64,000 bases of DNA, from positions 124,001-188,000 of the forward strand of contig JAWVFH010000028.1 of NCBI GenBank assembly GCA_033856255.1, given 5' to 3'. Source of the DNA: WHSW01 sp033856255. GTDB lineage: Bacteria; Actinomycetota; Thermoleophilia; Solirubrobacterales; 70-9. The notes under the pieces were generated by a model. That model saw nothing but the letters and a program-made list of their open reading frames with translations. It made no database searches and was not told where the DNA came from. The translations under genes were made by a program, and so were the position numbers. Of this stretch, positions 15,713 through 23,742 are shown piece after piece (position 1 is the first letter of the stretch; every line of letters starts with the position of its first letter).

Positions 15713-16905
15713 ATCTTGTTCCTTTCGAGCAGCTTCTTGCCGATCACCATCTTCTGGATCTCGGAGGTGCCCTCGCCGATCAGCAGTAGCGGCGCGTCGC
15801 GGTAGATCCGCTCGATCTCGTACTCCTTCGAGTAGCCGTAGCCGCCGTGGATGCGCAGGCACTCCTCGGCGTTCGCGTGCGCCGCCTCGGAGGCGAACAG
15901 CTTCGCCATCCCGGCCTCGATGTCGGAGCGCTCGCCGGCGTCCTTCATCCGCGCGGCCTTCATCGTCAGCAGCCTCGCCGCCTCGACCCTGGTGCCCATC
16001 TCGGCGAGCTTGAAGGTGATCGCCTGGTGCTGGGCGATCGGCTTGCCGAACGTCTTGCGCTCCTGGCTGTAGCGCAGTGCAAGCTCGAGCGAGCGCTGGG
16101 CGACGCCGACGCCACGCGCGGCAACGTTCACGCGGCCGAGCTCGAGCGCGTCCATCATCTGGCGGAAGCCCTCGCCGAGGCCGTCGCGGCCGCCGAGGAT
16201 GTGCTCGTCGCCGACCTTGAAGCCGTCGAAGACGAGCTCCGTCGACTCCACGCCCTTGTAGCCCATCTTCTTGATCTTCGGCGGGATCTTGAGCCCGGGC
16301 ACCTCGGACTCGCCGGGCTCCTTCTCGCAGATGAAGCAGGTCATCCCCTTGTACGGCGGGTCGGCCGTCGTGTCCGTCTTCACGAGGACGAAGACCAGGC
16401 CCGACAGCAGGCCGTTCGTGACCCACATCTTCTGGCCGTTGATCTCCCAGCCGCCGTCGACCTCCTTGGCGGTCGACTTGATCCCCTGCACGTCCGATCC
16501 GACCTCGGGCTCGGAGAGCGAGAAGGCACCGCGAATCTCCCCGGTCGCCATCTTCGGCAGGTACTTGTCCTTCTGCTCCTCGGTCCCGAACTTCATCAGC
16601 AGGTAGGAGCCGATGAAGTGGGTGTTGACGACGCCCGAGATCGAGATCCAGCCCCGCGAGAGCTCCTCGACGATCATCGCGTAGGTGGTCAGGTCGAGGC
16701 CCATCCCGCCGTACTCCTCGGGGATCGTGACTCCGAACAGGCCGAGCTCCTTCATCTGCTCGACGATCGGCTCCGGGAACTTGTCCTCGCCGTCGTACTC
16801 CTCGGCGTGAGGGATGATCTCCTTGTCGGCGAACTGGCGCACCATCTCGGTGATCGCCTGCTGTTCGTCGGTTTTCTCCTGATACGTCGCGGTAGCTACG
16901 GCCAT
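15709..16905 (-). CDS. Acyl-CoA dehydrogenase, candidate methylsuccinyl-CoA dehydrogenase
   Basis: 398-residue FAD enzyme. Landmarks run in order: FGVTIPEEYGGMGLD, GAFSLSEPEVGSDVQGIKST (substrate/FAD loop), MWVTNG, QERKTFGKPIAQHQAITFKL, and the C-terminal HGGYGYSKEYEIERIYRDA with catalytic Glu378 in IGEGTSEIQ. Short/medium-chain ACAD architecture. The setting with MeaA, MaoC and a CitE-like lyase suggests methylsuccinyl-CoA to mesaconyl-CoA oxidation, but a general beta-oxidation role cannot be excluded: characterised proteobacterial Mcd proteins are larger (about 550 residues). The start shares CATG with a plus-strand ATG. Probably the first gene of a dehydrogenase-SCP2-SCP2-AlkZ-FkbM operon. 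Confidence 0.9.
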   Translation of the reverse strand: MAVATATYQEKTDEQQAITEMVRQFADKEIIPHAEEYDGEDKFPEPIVEQMKELGLFGVTIPEEYGGMGLDLTTYAMIVEELSRGWISISGVVNTHFIGSYLLMKFGTEEQKDKYLPKMATGEIRGAFSLSEPEVGSDVQGIKSTAKEVDGGWEINGQKMWVTNGLLSGLVFVLVKTDTTADPPYKGMTCFICEKEPGESEVPGLKIPPKIKKMGYKGVESTELVFDGFKVGDEHILGGRDGLGEGFRQMMDALELGRVNVAARGVGVAQRSLELALRYSQERKTFGKPIAQHQAITFKLAEMGTRVEAARLLTMKAARMKDAGERSDIEAGMAKLFASEAAHANAEECLRIHGGYGYSKEYEIERIYRDAPLLLIGEGTSEIQKMVIGKKLLERNKI

Positions 16906-16948
16906 GGCTCCTGTCTTCGATTCGGGAAAGGCGGAGAATACTGAGGGG

Positions 16949-17374
16949 ATGTCGAACGCAGAACGCCTGCTGGCGGCCCTGGAGCCGATCTTCGGAGACG
17001 AAGATCGGGAAGTAGACGAAGCGCTGATCGACGGCCTGATCGTCTCGCTGAGCGGAATCGCGGCCCCGCGGTTGACCGGCTCGATGACCGCCGACGACAG
17101 CTTCACGACCGACTTCGACGGCGTCGACGGGTTGCGCACCGTCTGGGCCGACTGGCTCGGCGCGTTTGCGTCGGTCCGGATTGAGGTCGAGGATGTCGAG
17201 GAGGTCGGCGACAACGTCCTCACGTGGGTGATGCAGACCGGGACGACGCGACATGGCGTCGAGGTCGCGCAGCCGAGCGCCGGCGTCTGGAAGTTCCGCG
17301 AGGGCCTCCTGACGCGGGTCGAGTTCCACCTCGATCGCGAGAAGGCCGCCGCCTCGGCCCAGGAGCCCGCCTAA
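16949..17374 (+). CDS. SnoaL-like / NTF2-fold protein
   Basis: 141 residues. MSNAERLLAALEPIF, then TADDSFTTDFDGVDGLRTVW and a C-terminal GVWKFREGLLTRVEFHLDRE give the cone-shaped NTF2 fold. Such proteins are cyclases, isomerases or ligand binders. The start is placed at the ATG preceded by GAGGGG rather than the earlier in-frame ATG at 16904, which would overlap the divergent dehydrogenase start. The stop overlaps the convergent oxidoreductase stop. Substrate unknown. Confidence 0.8.
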   Translation: MSNAERLLAALEPIFGDEDREVDEALIDGLIVSLSGIAAPRLTGSMTADDSFTTDFDGVDGLRTVWADWLGAFASVRIEVEDVEEVGDNVLTWVMQTGTTRHGVEVAQPSAGVWKFREGLLTRVEFHLDREKAAASAQEPA

Positions 17375-18465
17375 ACGCGGGTGATCCCGGCCTCGGCGCA
17401 GCCGGCCTCGAGCACGTCGAGCCCGAAGGCCTCCGCGGGGCCCAGGGCACCGGGCTTCTCGATCCCGCCGGCGGCCGCCGTCGCGGCGCCCCAGGCGAGC
17501 GCCGCGCCCGTGAACGTGTAGCCGTTGACGCCCCGGACCTCGACCCGGCTCAGCTCCTCGCCGCCCGGTCCGTAGGCGATCGCGACGATCTCCGACCCGG
17601 TGGCGGCGCGCGCCTCGGTGTCCGGGCCGCCGGTCGACGTCTTGACGGCGCGCCCGATCAGGGCGTTCATGCCCGCTTTGACGCCCGGAATCCTGGTGAT
17701 CCCGGCGTTGAAGGCCGACAACGCGGCCATCGGCCGCGAGCGGGAGCCGAACCAGCCGAGGTAGGTGTTCACCTCCTGGAGCCCCGGGTGGATCCGCGGC
17801 AGCGTGAAGTGCTCCGACGAGCCGACCGAGATCCCGGGCTTCGACCTGCCGTCGAGCTCGAACTCGCGCACACGGGCCGCCGCGCGCTCGGTTCGGATCC
17901 CGTCGCGCCAGACGAACGAGGGCTCGAGCATCGCCCCCGCCGCGGAGGCGCGGGTGCCGCCGCTCATCCCGCCTAGGCCGCCGGTGGCGAAGTAGCCGAT
18001 GTCGACCCGGGTCGCCGCGCCGCCGGCCTCGCGCAGGGCGAGGGCGCCGGCGAGGTTGCCGGGGACCCAGTCGTAGCCGAACGCGGTGACCAGCGCCGCC
18101 CCCGAGCGCTCGGCCTCGGGGCCGAAGCGCTCGAAGACGCGGCGGATGAACGCCGGCTCGCCGGTCGAGTCCAGGTAGCGCGCCCCGGCGGCGATCGCCG
18201 CCTCCGCCGCGACGTCGCCCCAGCGCACGAAGGGACCGACGGTCGCCACGATCACGTCGCCCGGCTCGAGCAGGGCCCGCACGGAGGCGGGGTCGGAGAC
18301 GTCGGCGACCGCGGTCTCGAGCCCGCCGAGCTCCGCGGCCAGCGCCTCGACCTTGTCGCGGGTGCGCGCCGCGAGCACCGGCCGATCGCCGCGGGCGACC
18401 GACGCCTCGGCCGTCAGCCGGCCGGTGTAGCCGGTGGCGCCGAAGAGGATGATCCGTCCGGACAT
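17371..18465 (-). CDS. Saccharopine dehydrogenase-like NAD(P)-binding protein
   Basis: 364 residues. The Rossmann motif is IILFGATGYTGRLTAEA at the N-terminus, followed by DVIVATVGPFVRWGDVAAEA and YLDSTGEPAFIRRVFERFG, typical of the saccharopine-dehydrogenase NADP-binding family that includes mycobacterial trans-acting enoyl reductases. The latter reduce polyketide or phthiocerol double bonds. No polyketide synthase is nearby, so the substrate is open. ATG start; about 10 bases downstream of a GNAT gene on the same strand. Confidence 0.87.
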   Translation of the reverse strand: MSGRIILFGATGYTGRLTAEASVARGDRPVLAARTRDKVEALAAELGGLETAVADVSDPASVRALLEPGDVIVATVGPFVRWGDVAAEAAIAAGARYLDSTGEPAFIRRVFERFGPEAERSGAALVTAFGYDWVPGNLAGALALREAGGAATRVDIGYFATGGLGGMSGGTRASAAGAMLEPSFVWRDGIRTERAAARVREFELDGRSKPGISVGSSEHFTLPRIHPGLQEVNTYLGWFGSRSRPMAALSAFNAGITRIPGVKAGMNALIGRAVKTSTGGPDTEARAATGSEIVAIAYGPGGEELSRVEVRGVNGYTFTGAALAWGAATAAAGGIEKPGALGPAEAFGLDVLEAGCAEAGITRV

Positions 18466-18475
18466 CGCGGCGACC

Positions 18476-18925
18476 CTATAGCTCCCAGCCGAAGCTGAAT
18501 GAGCGGTAGCCGGCGCCCTCGCGCTCATAGAACCGATGGGCGTCGGAGCGCGTCTCCGCCGAGTCGAGCTCCAGGTGCGTGGCGCCACGCTCGCGAGCCC
18601 AGGCCTTGATCGCGTCGAGCAGCGCCTTGCCGACCCCCTGCGAGCGCCGGGCCGGGTCGACCGCGAGGTCTTCGACCCAGGCTCGGTACCCGAAGCGAAC
18701 CGAATGCAGGTCCTGGTAGCCGGTGCAAAAGCCGATCAGGGCGCCTTCATCGTCCGCCACGAGCACGCAGGCGTCGTGGGACTCGATCGCCTGGCGCAGG
18801 GCGACCGCGGCGCGGCGCTCGTCCCAGCTCGCCGGCTTCGAGCCGGGCGGGGCGAACAGCCACTCGTAGAGCGGCACGATCGCGTCGACGTCCTCGGTGC
18901 GTGCGGCTCTGATCTCGAACTCCAC
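18476..18925 (-). CDS. GNAT N-acetyltransferase
   Basis: 149 residues, complete GNAT domain: EIRAARTEDVDAIVPLYEWL, LVADDEGALIGFCTG, WVEDLAVDPARRSQGVGKAL (the Q/RxxGxG/A acetyl-CoA loop) and THLELDSAETRSDAHRFYE. Acceptor unknown. It is upstream of the saccharopine-dehydrogenase-like gene, same strand and about 10 bases apart, and divergent from the lyase gene over 34 bases. Confidence 0.92.
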   Translation of the reverse strand: MEFEIRAARTEDVDAIVPLYEWLFAPPGSKPASWDERRAAVALRQAIESHDACVLVADDEGALIGFCTGYQDLHSVRFGYRAWVEDLAVDPARRSQGVGKALLDAIKAWARERGATHLELDSAETRSDAHRFYEREGAGYRSFSFGWEL

Positions 18926-18959
18926 GGTTCGCGAGGCTAGCCGCTAGATTGGCGCGCCG

Positions 18960-20009
18960 ATGAGAAACCCACGCGATTTCCTCAAGCCGCTTGCGATCGG
19001 GGCCCCGGACCCGGTCACCGAGGTGCCGTTCAAGCCCTCGCGGATGATCCACTTCTTCGACGCCTCGAACGAGAAGATGGCGGCGAAGGTCCCCGAGATG
19101 GCCAAGCAGGCCGACATCCTGCTCGGCAACCTCGAGGACGCGGTCTCGGTCGACAACAAGGTCGCCGCGCGCGAGGGCCTGGTCCGGGTCGCCAACGAGG
19201 TCGACTTCGGCGATACGGCCCTGTGGACGCGGGTCAACGAGCTCGCCAGCCCCTGGGTGCTCGACGACATCACCACCCTGGTGACCGAGATCGGCGACAA
19301 GCTCGAGGTGATCATGGTGCCCAAGGTCGAGGGGCCCTGGGACATCCACTACGTCGACCGGCTGCTCGCCCAGCTCGAGGCGAAGGCCGGGATCTCGCGG
19401 CCGATCCTGGTGCACGCGATCCTCGAGACGGCGCAGGGGGTCGTCAACCTGGAGGAGATCGCCTGCGCCAGCCCGCGGATGCAGGGGATGAGCTTCGGCC
19501 CCGCCGACCTGGCCGCCTCGAGGCGGATGAAGACGACCCGGGTCGGGGGCGGCCACCCGGGCTACCGCGTGATCGAGGACCCCGATCCCGACAACCCCGA
19601 GGCGCCCCGCGCGACCGCGCAGCAGGACCCCTGGCACTACTCGATCGCGCGCATGGTCGATGCCTGCACGTCGGCCGGCATCCTGCCCTTCTACGGCCCC
19701 TACGGCGACATCAAGGACACCCAGGGATGCGAGACCCAGTTCCGCGCCGCCTTCCTGCTCGGCTGCGTCGGCGCCTGGTCGCTTCACCCGGTGCAGATCG
19801 AGATCGCGAAGAGGGTCTTCAGCCCGGATCCCGATGAAGTCAAGTTCGCGAAGAAGGTGATCGAGGCGATCCCCGACGGCCGCGGCGTCCACATGATCGA
19901 CGGCAAGATGCAGGACGACGCGACTTGGAAACAGTGCAAGGTGATGGTGGAGCTGGCAGAGATGCTGGCCAAGAAGGATCCGGAGCTCGCCGAGGCGTAC
20001 GAACTCTGA
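18960..20009 (+). CDS. mcl: HpcH/HpaI-family CoA ester lyase, candidate malyl-CoA/methylmalyl-CoA lyase
   Basis: 349 residues of the citrate-lyase beta/CitE-like fold. Visible are ADILLGNLEDAVSVDNK (metal-binding Glu/Asp), MVPKVEGPWDIHYVD, HAILETAQGVVNLEEIA, MSFGPADLAASRRMKTTRVG, DACTSAGILPFYGPYGDI and the conserved AWSLHPVQIEIAKRVF. Segment order and length match Mcl1 of the ethylmalonyl-CoA pathway, which splits methylmalyl-CoA to glyoxylate and propionyl-CoA. Malate/citramalate lyases are the alternative. ATG start without a strong Shine-Dalgarno. The thioesterase gene overlaps its stop; Mcl2-type thioesterases complete the same pathway, which strengthens the assignment. Confidence 0.88.
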   Translation: MRNPRDFLKPLAIGAPDPVTEVPFKPSRMIHFFDASNEKMAAKVPEMAKQADILLGNLEDAVSVDNKVAAREGLVRVANEVDFGDTALWTRVNELASPWVLDDITTLVTEIGDKLEVIMVPKVEGPWDIHYVDRLLAQLEAKAGISRPILVHAILETAQGVVNLEEIACASPRMQGMSFGPADLAASRRMKTTRVGGGHPGYRVIEDPDPDNPEAPRATAQQDPWHYSIARMVDACTSAGILPFYGPYGDIKDTQGCETQFRAAFLLGCVGAWSLHPVQIEIAKRVFSPDPDEVKFAKKVIEAIPDGRGVHMIDGKMQDDATWKQCKVMVELAEMLAKKDPELAEAYEL

Positions 20010-20407
20010 CCGAGTTCCGGCACACGATCCGGGTCCGCTACAACGAGTGCGACCCGCAGGGCCACGTCTTCAACGCCAACTACCTGGCGTTCTTCGACCT
20101 CGCGATGACCGAGCTCTGGCGCGAGCTCGGCGGCTACGTGGCGATGCGCGAGGACGGCGTCGACATGGTCGTCGCCGAGGCACGGATCCGCTACCTCGCC
20201 GCGCTCGGCTTCGACGACGAGGCCGACCTCGTCGTCCGCTCGATCAGCCTCGGCAACACCTCGATGACCAGCTCGCTGGCGATCGAGCGGGCGGGAGAGC
20301 CCGCCGCCGAGGGCGAGCTGCGCCACGTGTTCGTCGACCTCGCGCTCGGCGAAACGCGCCCGATCCCCGATCGGGTTCGCGAGGGGCTGGAGCGCTACTC
20401 CTCCTGA
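20006..20407 (+). CDS. 4HBT hot-dog thioesterase, CTG start
   Basis: About 133 residues: FRHTIRVRYNECDPQGHVFNAN with the family Asp-x-x-Gly-His, then YLAFFDLAMTELWREL and RIRYLAALGFDDEADLVVRS. An acyl-CoA thioesterase of the YbgC/4-hydroxybenzoyl-CoA type. No ATG/GTG/TTG is close to the conserved region. A CTG forming a CTGA overlap with the lyase stop is the only near start, which would couple translation. With a malyl-CoA lyase it could hydrolyse a C4/C5 dicarboxyl-CoA such as malyl-CoA. An upstream TTG at 19925 would need about 80 bases of overlap. Confidence 0.85.
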   Translation: MTEFRHTIRVRYNECDPQGHVFNANYLAFFDLAMTELWRELGGYVAMREDGVDMVVAEARIRYLAALGFDDEADLVVRSISLGNTSMTSSLAIERAGEPAAEGELRHVFVDLALGETRPIPDRVREGLERYSS

Positions 20408-20411
20408 GTCG

Positions 20412-22223
20412 CTAGCCGAGCCGCTGCTTCAGCGCCTCGAGCTGCCCGGTGATCTGGTCCGGGAGCTTGTCGCCGAACTGGGCGAGGAACTCCTCCACCT
20501 GCGGCAGCTGCGCCTTCACCTGCTCGCCGTCCACGGTGAGCAGCTCGCGCATCGCATCGTCCGAGATGTCCAGACCGCCGAGGTCGAGCTGGCCCTCGGC
20601 GGGGACGTAGCCGATCGGGGTTTCGACCGCCTCGCCCTCGCCGTTGCAACGGCGGAACACCCACTCGAGCACACGGCTGTTCTCGCCGAACCCGGGCCAG
20701 AGGAACTTGCCCTCACCGTCCTTGCGGAACCAGTTGACCATGAAGATCCGCGGCATCCGGTCGGGGTTGGCGGTGGCGACGTTGACCCAGTGCTGGAAGT
20801 AGTCGGCCATGTTGTAGCCGCAGAACGGCAGCATCGCCATCGGGTCGAAGCGCAGCTTGCCGACCTCGCCGGCGGCCGCGGCCGTCGTCTCCGACGCCAT
20901 CGTCGCGCCGAGGAAGACGCCGTGGTCCCAGTCGAACGACTCGCTGACGAGCGGCTGCACCGTCGCCCGGCGGCCGCCGAACAGGAAGGCGTCGATCGGA
21001 ACGCCGGTCGGGTCCTCCCACTCCGGCGCGATCGACGGGCATTGGCCGGCGGGGGTCGTGAAGCGGGCGTTGGGGTGTGCGGCGGGCTCGGTCGACTCCG
21101 CCGTCCAATCGTTGCCCTTCCAGTCGATCGCGTGGTCGGGTTCCTCGCCGGTCATCCCCTCCCACCAGATGTCGCCATCGTCGGTGAGCGCGCAGTTGGT
21201 GAAGATCGAGTTGCGCTCGATCGTGTCCATCGCGTTCGGGTTGGTCTTGTGGCTCGTGTTCGGGGCGACGCCGAAGAACCCGTACTCGGGATTGACGGCG
21301 CGCAGGCGGCCGTCGGCGTCGAACTTCATCCAGGCGATGTCGTCGCCGACCGTCTCCACGGTCCAGCCCTCGAGCGTCGGCACCAGCATCGCCAGGTTGG
21401 TCTTGCCGCAGGCCGACGGGAAAGCCCCGGTGACGTACTTGACCTCACCCTCGGGCGAGGTCAGCTTCAGGATCAGCATGTGCTCGGCCATCCAGCCCTC
21501 GTCGCGGGCCATGGCCGAGGCGATCCGCAGGGCGAAGCACTTCTTGCCGAGCAGGGCGTTGCCGCCGTAGCCCGAGCCGTAGGACCAGATCTCGCGGCTC
21601 TCGGGGTAATGGACGATGTACTTGTTGTCGGGGTTGCACGGCCACGGGACGTCGTCCTGGCCCTCGGCCAGCGGCATCCCGACCGAGTGCACGCAGGGGA
21701 CGAAGTCGCCGTCGGAGCCCATCGCCTCGAGCGCGCGCTCGCCCATCCGAGTCATGATCCGCATCGAGACGGCGACGTAGGGAGAGTCGGTGAGCTGGAC
21801 ACCGATGTGGGCGATCGGCGAGCCCAGGGGGCCCATCGAGAACGGGACCACGTACATCGTCCGGCCCTTCATCGAGCCCTCGAAGAACCCGTTCATCCGT
21901 TCCCGCATCTCCGCCGGGTCGCTCCAGTTGTTGGTCGGCCCCGCGTCCTCCTCGCGCTCGCTGCAGATGAAGGTGCGGTCCTCGACCCGGGCTACGTCGC
22001 CGGGGTCCGAGCGCGCCAGGTAGGAGTTCGGACGCTTCGCCTCGGAGAGCTTCTCGAAGGTCCCGTGCTCGACCATCTCCTGGCAGAGGCGGTCGTACTC
22101 CTCGGCGGAGCCGTCGCACCAGTGGATCGAGTCCGGCTGGGTCAGCTGGGCGATCCGCTCGACCCAGGAGATCAGCTTCGGGTTGTCGGTCAGCTGCTTG
22201 GTCGCGGCCGTGCTCTCGCTCAA
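20412..22223 (-). CDS. pckG: Phosphoenolpyruvate carboxykinase, GTP type
   Basis: About 603 residues. Converts oxaloacetate plus GTP to PEP. Class-defining motifs: GAFPSACGKTNLAMLVP with the GTP P-loop and the reactive Cys272, VGDDIAWMKFD (kinase 2), and FGVAPNTSHKTNPNAM. The start is TTG at 22223 with GGGAG upstream; no ATG is near, and the next residues SESTAATKQL fit the usual short N-terminus. In this setting PEPCK drains C4 acids formed from C2 or propionyl-CoA carbon into gluconeogenesis. Downstream of the amine oxidase with a hairpin in the gap. Confidence 0.95.
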   Translation of the reverse strand: MSESTAATKQLTDNPKLISWVERIAQLTQPDSIHWCDGSAEEYDRLCQEMVEHGTFEKLSEAKRPNSYLARSDPGDVARVEDRTFICSEREEDAGPTNNWSDPAEMRERMNGFFEGSMKGRTMYVVPFSMGPLGSPIAHIGVQLTDSPYVAVSMRIMTRMGERALEAMGSDGDFVPCVHSVGMPLAEGQDDVPWPCNPDNKYIVHYPESREIWSYGSGYGGNALLGKKCFALRIASAMARDEGWMAEHMLILKLTSPEGEVKYVTGAFPSACGKTNLAMLVPTLEGWTVETVGDDIAWMKFDADGRLRAVNPEYGFFGVAPNTSHKTNPNAMDTIERNSIFTNCALTDDGDIWWEGMTGEEPDHAIDWKGNDWTAESTEPAAHPNARFTTPAGQCPSIAPEWEDPTGVPIDAFLFGGRRATVQPLVSESFDWDHGVFLGATMASETTAAAAGEVGKLRFDPMAMLPFCGYNMADYFQHWVNVATANPDRMPRIFMVNWFRKDGEGKFLWPGFGENSRVLEWVFRRCNGEGEAVETPIGYVPAEGQLDLGGLDISDDAMRELLTVDGEQVKAQLPQVEEFLAQFGDKLPDQITGQLEALKQRLG

Positions 22224-22271
22224 GTTGGGGTCACTCCCTCGTTCGATGGCGGATTTCTCGGACGTCCCTAC

Positions 22272-22288
22272 CCCGCCCAGGGGGCGGG
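22272..22288. terminator. GC-rich hairpin between amine oxidase and pckG
   Basis: CCCGCCC and GGGCGGG (7 bp) around a 3-base loop, in the 118-base gap between two co-directional genes. No T-run. It may terminate amine-oxidase transcription or fold in the pckG leader. Confidence 0.4.
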
Positions 22289-22341
22289 AACCGGGGCGCC
22301 ATTGTGGCGAACGCGGCGGCGATCCGGCGCCAGGCGAATCA

Positions 22342-23697
22342 TTACATCGCCCCGGTCGCCGCCCTGGCGGCGTCGCGGCCGGAGCCGATCGCGCCGTCCA
22401 TGTAGCCGTTCCAGACCAGCGCCGTCTCGGCGCCCGCCCAGTGAATCGGGCCGATCGGCTCGCGCACCGCGGGCCCGTAGTCGGTCCAGGCGCCGGTGGG
22501 CATGAAGCCGCCGTAGCAGCCCCGCGACCACTCATCCGCGCCCCAGGCGCGATCGACGTATCCGATCGGCTCGGCGGCCTCCGGGCCGAAGAAGCGGGCG
22601 AAGCACTCGGCGACCATCCGCCGGCGCTCAGCCTGCGGCAGGTCGGCGGCGTGGCGCGCTGCCCGTCCCTCGAGGAAGCCGAGCAGGACGCCGGGGCTGC
22701 CGTCGGGGGGCGAGTTGTCGAAGCCGACGGAGACCGGCCCGGTGACCGACGTGACCGAGCCCGAGAGCCCGCGCTCGCGCCAGAACGGCCGCTCGTAGAC
22801 CGCCATGCACTTGACCACGCTCCCCTGCGCCATCCGTTGCGAGAGGCCGTCGCGGATCGCGGGCAGCGGCGGGTCGTAGGAGATCCGCCCCGCCAGGGTC
22901 GGCGGTACGGCGACGATCGCGCGCTTGGCGTCGACCGTGAGCCGGTCCGAGGTCACGGTGACACCGGCGTCCGAGTGACGGATCGCGCGCACCGGGGTGG
23001 CGAGCTCGACCACGGCCGGGCCGAGCTCCTCGGCCATCCGCAGCGAGATCAGCTGCGAGCCGCCGACGATCCGGTCCTGCTGGGCGCCGCCCTCGGTGTC
23101 GGTGAGGATCTCCAGCGAGCCGGCCGAGCGGATGTAGAAGAGGACGTGCAGCAGCGAGACGTCGGCGGGCTCGGCGGCCCAGACGCCGATGATCGCCAGC
23201 CGCAGGATGTCGCGGGCGACGGCGGTGCGGACGTTGCGCCTCATCCAGGTCGCGAAGGTCTGCGAGTCCCAGCTCTCCGCCTTCGGCGCGCTCCACGGCG
23301 CCTCGGGCGAGACCTTGGCCGCCATCACGTTGAGCCGCTTCATCGCCAGTCCGACCTCGGCGAGGCCGACGGGGTTGGCGCGCGGGATCGTGCCCGAGTA
23401 GCGACCGAGACGTCCGCCGCGCTCGAAGATGTTCTTGCCGGCGACGTAGGTGGGGAAGGTCTCGAGCCCGAGCTCGCCGATCAGGGCCAGGACGCGATCC
23501 TGCGTCGGGCCGACCCACTGCGCGCCGATCTCGACGATCTTGCCGTCGCCGATCGGCTCGTTCAGCGTCCGGCCGCCAACCCGGTCGCGGGCTTCGAGCA
23601 CAACCACGTCGCGCCCCGCGGCGCGCAGCTCGCGCGCCGCCGCCAGCCCGGCGAGCCCGGCGCCGACGACGGCGACATCCGCATGGCGCTCTTCCAC
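22342..23697 (-). CDS. FAD-dependent amine oxidase
   Basis: 451 residues. N-terminal dinucleotide-binding DVAVVGAGLAGLAAARELRA, then VLEARDRVGGRTLN and a C-terminal FAD motif IHWAGAETALVWNGYMDGAI, typical of monoamine/flavin-containing amine oxidases. The usual C-terminal aromatic region is present (CYGGFMPTGAWTDYGP). Cytoplasmic; no signal peptide. The start is GTG, placed so the FAD motif is N-terminal. Divergent from the sucC-like gene by about 45 bases. The substrate could be a polyamine or aromatic amine; nothing decides. Confidence 0.92.
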   Translation of the reverse strand: MEERHADVAVVGAGLAGLAAARELRAAGRDVVVLEARDRVGGRTLNEPIGDGKIVEIGAQWVGPTQDRVLALIGELGLETFPTYVAGKNIFERGGRLGRYSGTIPRANPVGLAEVGLAMKRLNVMAAKVSPEAPWSAPKAESWDSQTFATWMRRNVRTAVARDILRLAIIGVWAAEPADVSLLHVLFYIRSAGSLEILTDTEGGAQQDRIVGGSQLISLRMAEELGPAVVELATPVRAIRHSDAGVTVTSDRLTVDAKRAIVAVPPTLAGRISYDPPLPAIRDGLSQRMAQGSVVKCMAVYERPFWRERGLSGSVTSVTGPVSVGFDNSPPDGSPGVLLGFLEGRAARHAADLPQAERRRMVAECFARFFGPEAAEPIGYVDRAWGADEWSRGCYGGFMPTGAWTDYGPAVREPIGPIHWAGAETALVWNGYMDGAIGSGRDAARAATGAM

Positions 23698-23742
23698 CTC
23701 GCCGACGATATCGCCCGGTCGTCTAGTCTCCCGCGCCGCACG

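Noticed and set aside
16904..16948. Earlier ATG (MAPVFDSGKAENTEG) for the SnoaL-like gene.
   Set aside because: It overlaps the divergent dehydrogenase start codon, adds no conserved residues, and a later ATG has GAGGGG in front.
20790..22505. Long open frame on the plus strand across pckG.
   Set aside because: No motif or start signal; the minus-strand PEPCK motifs are complete.
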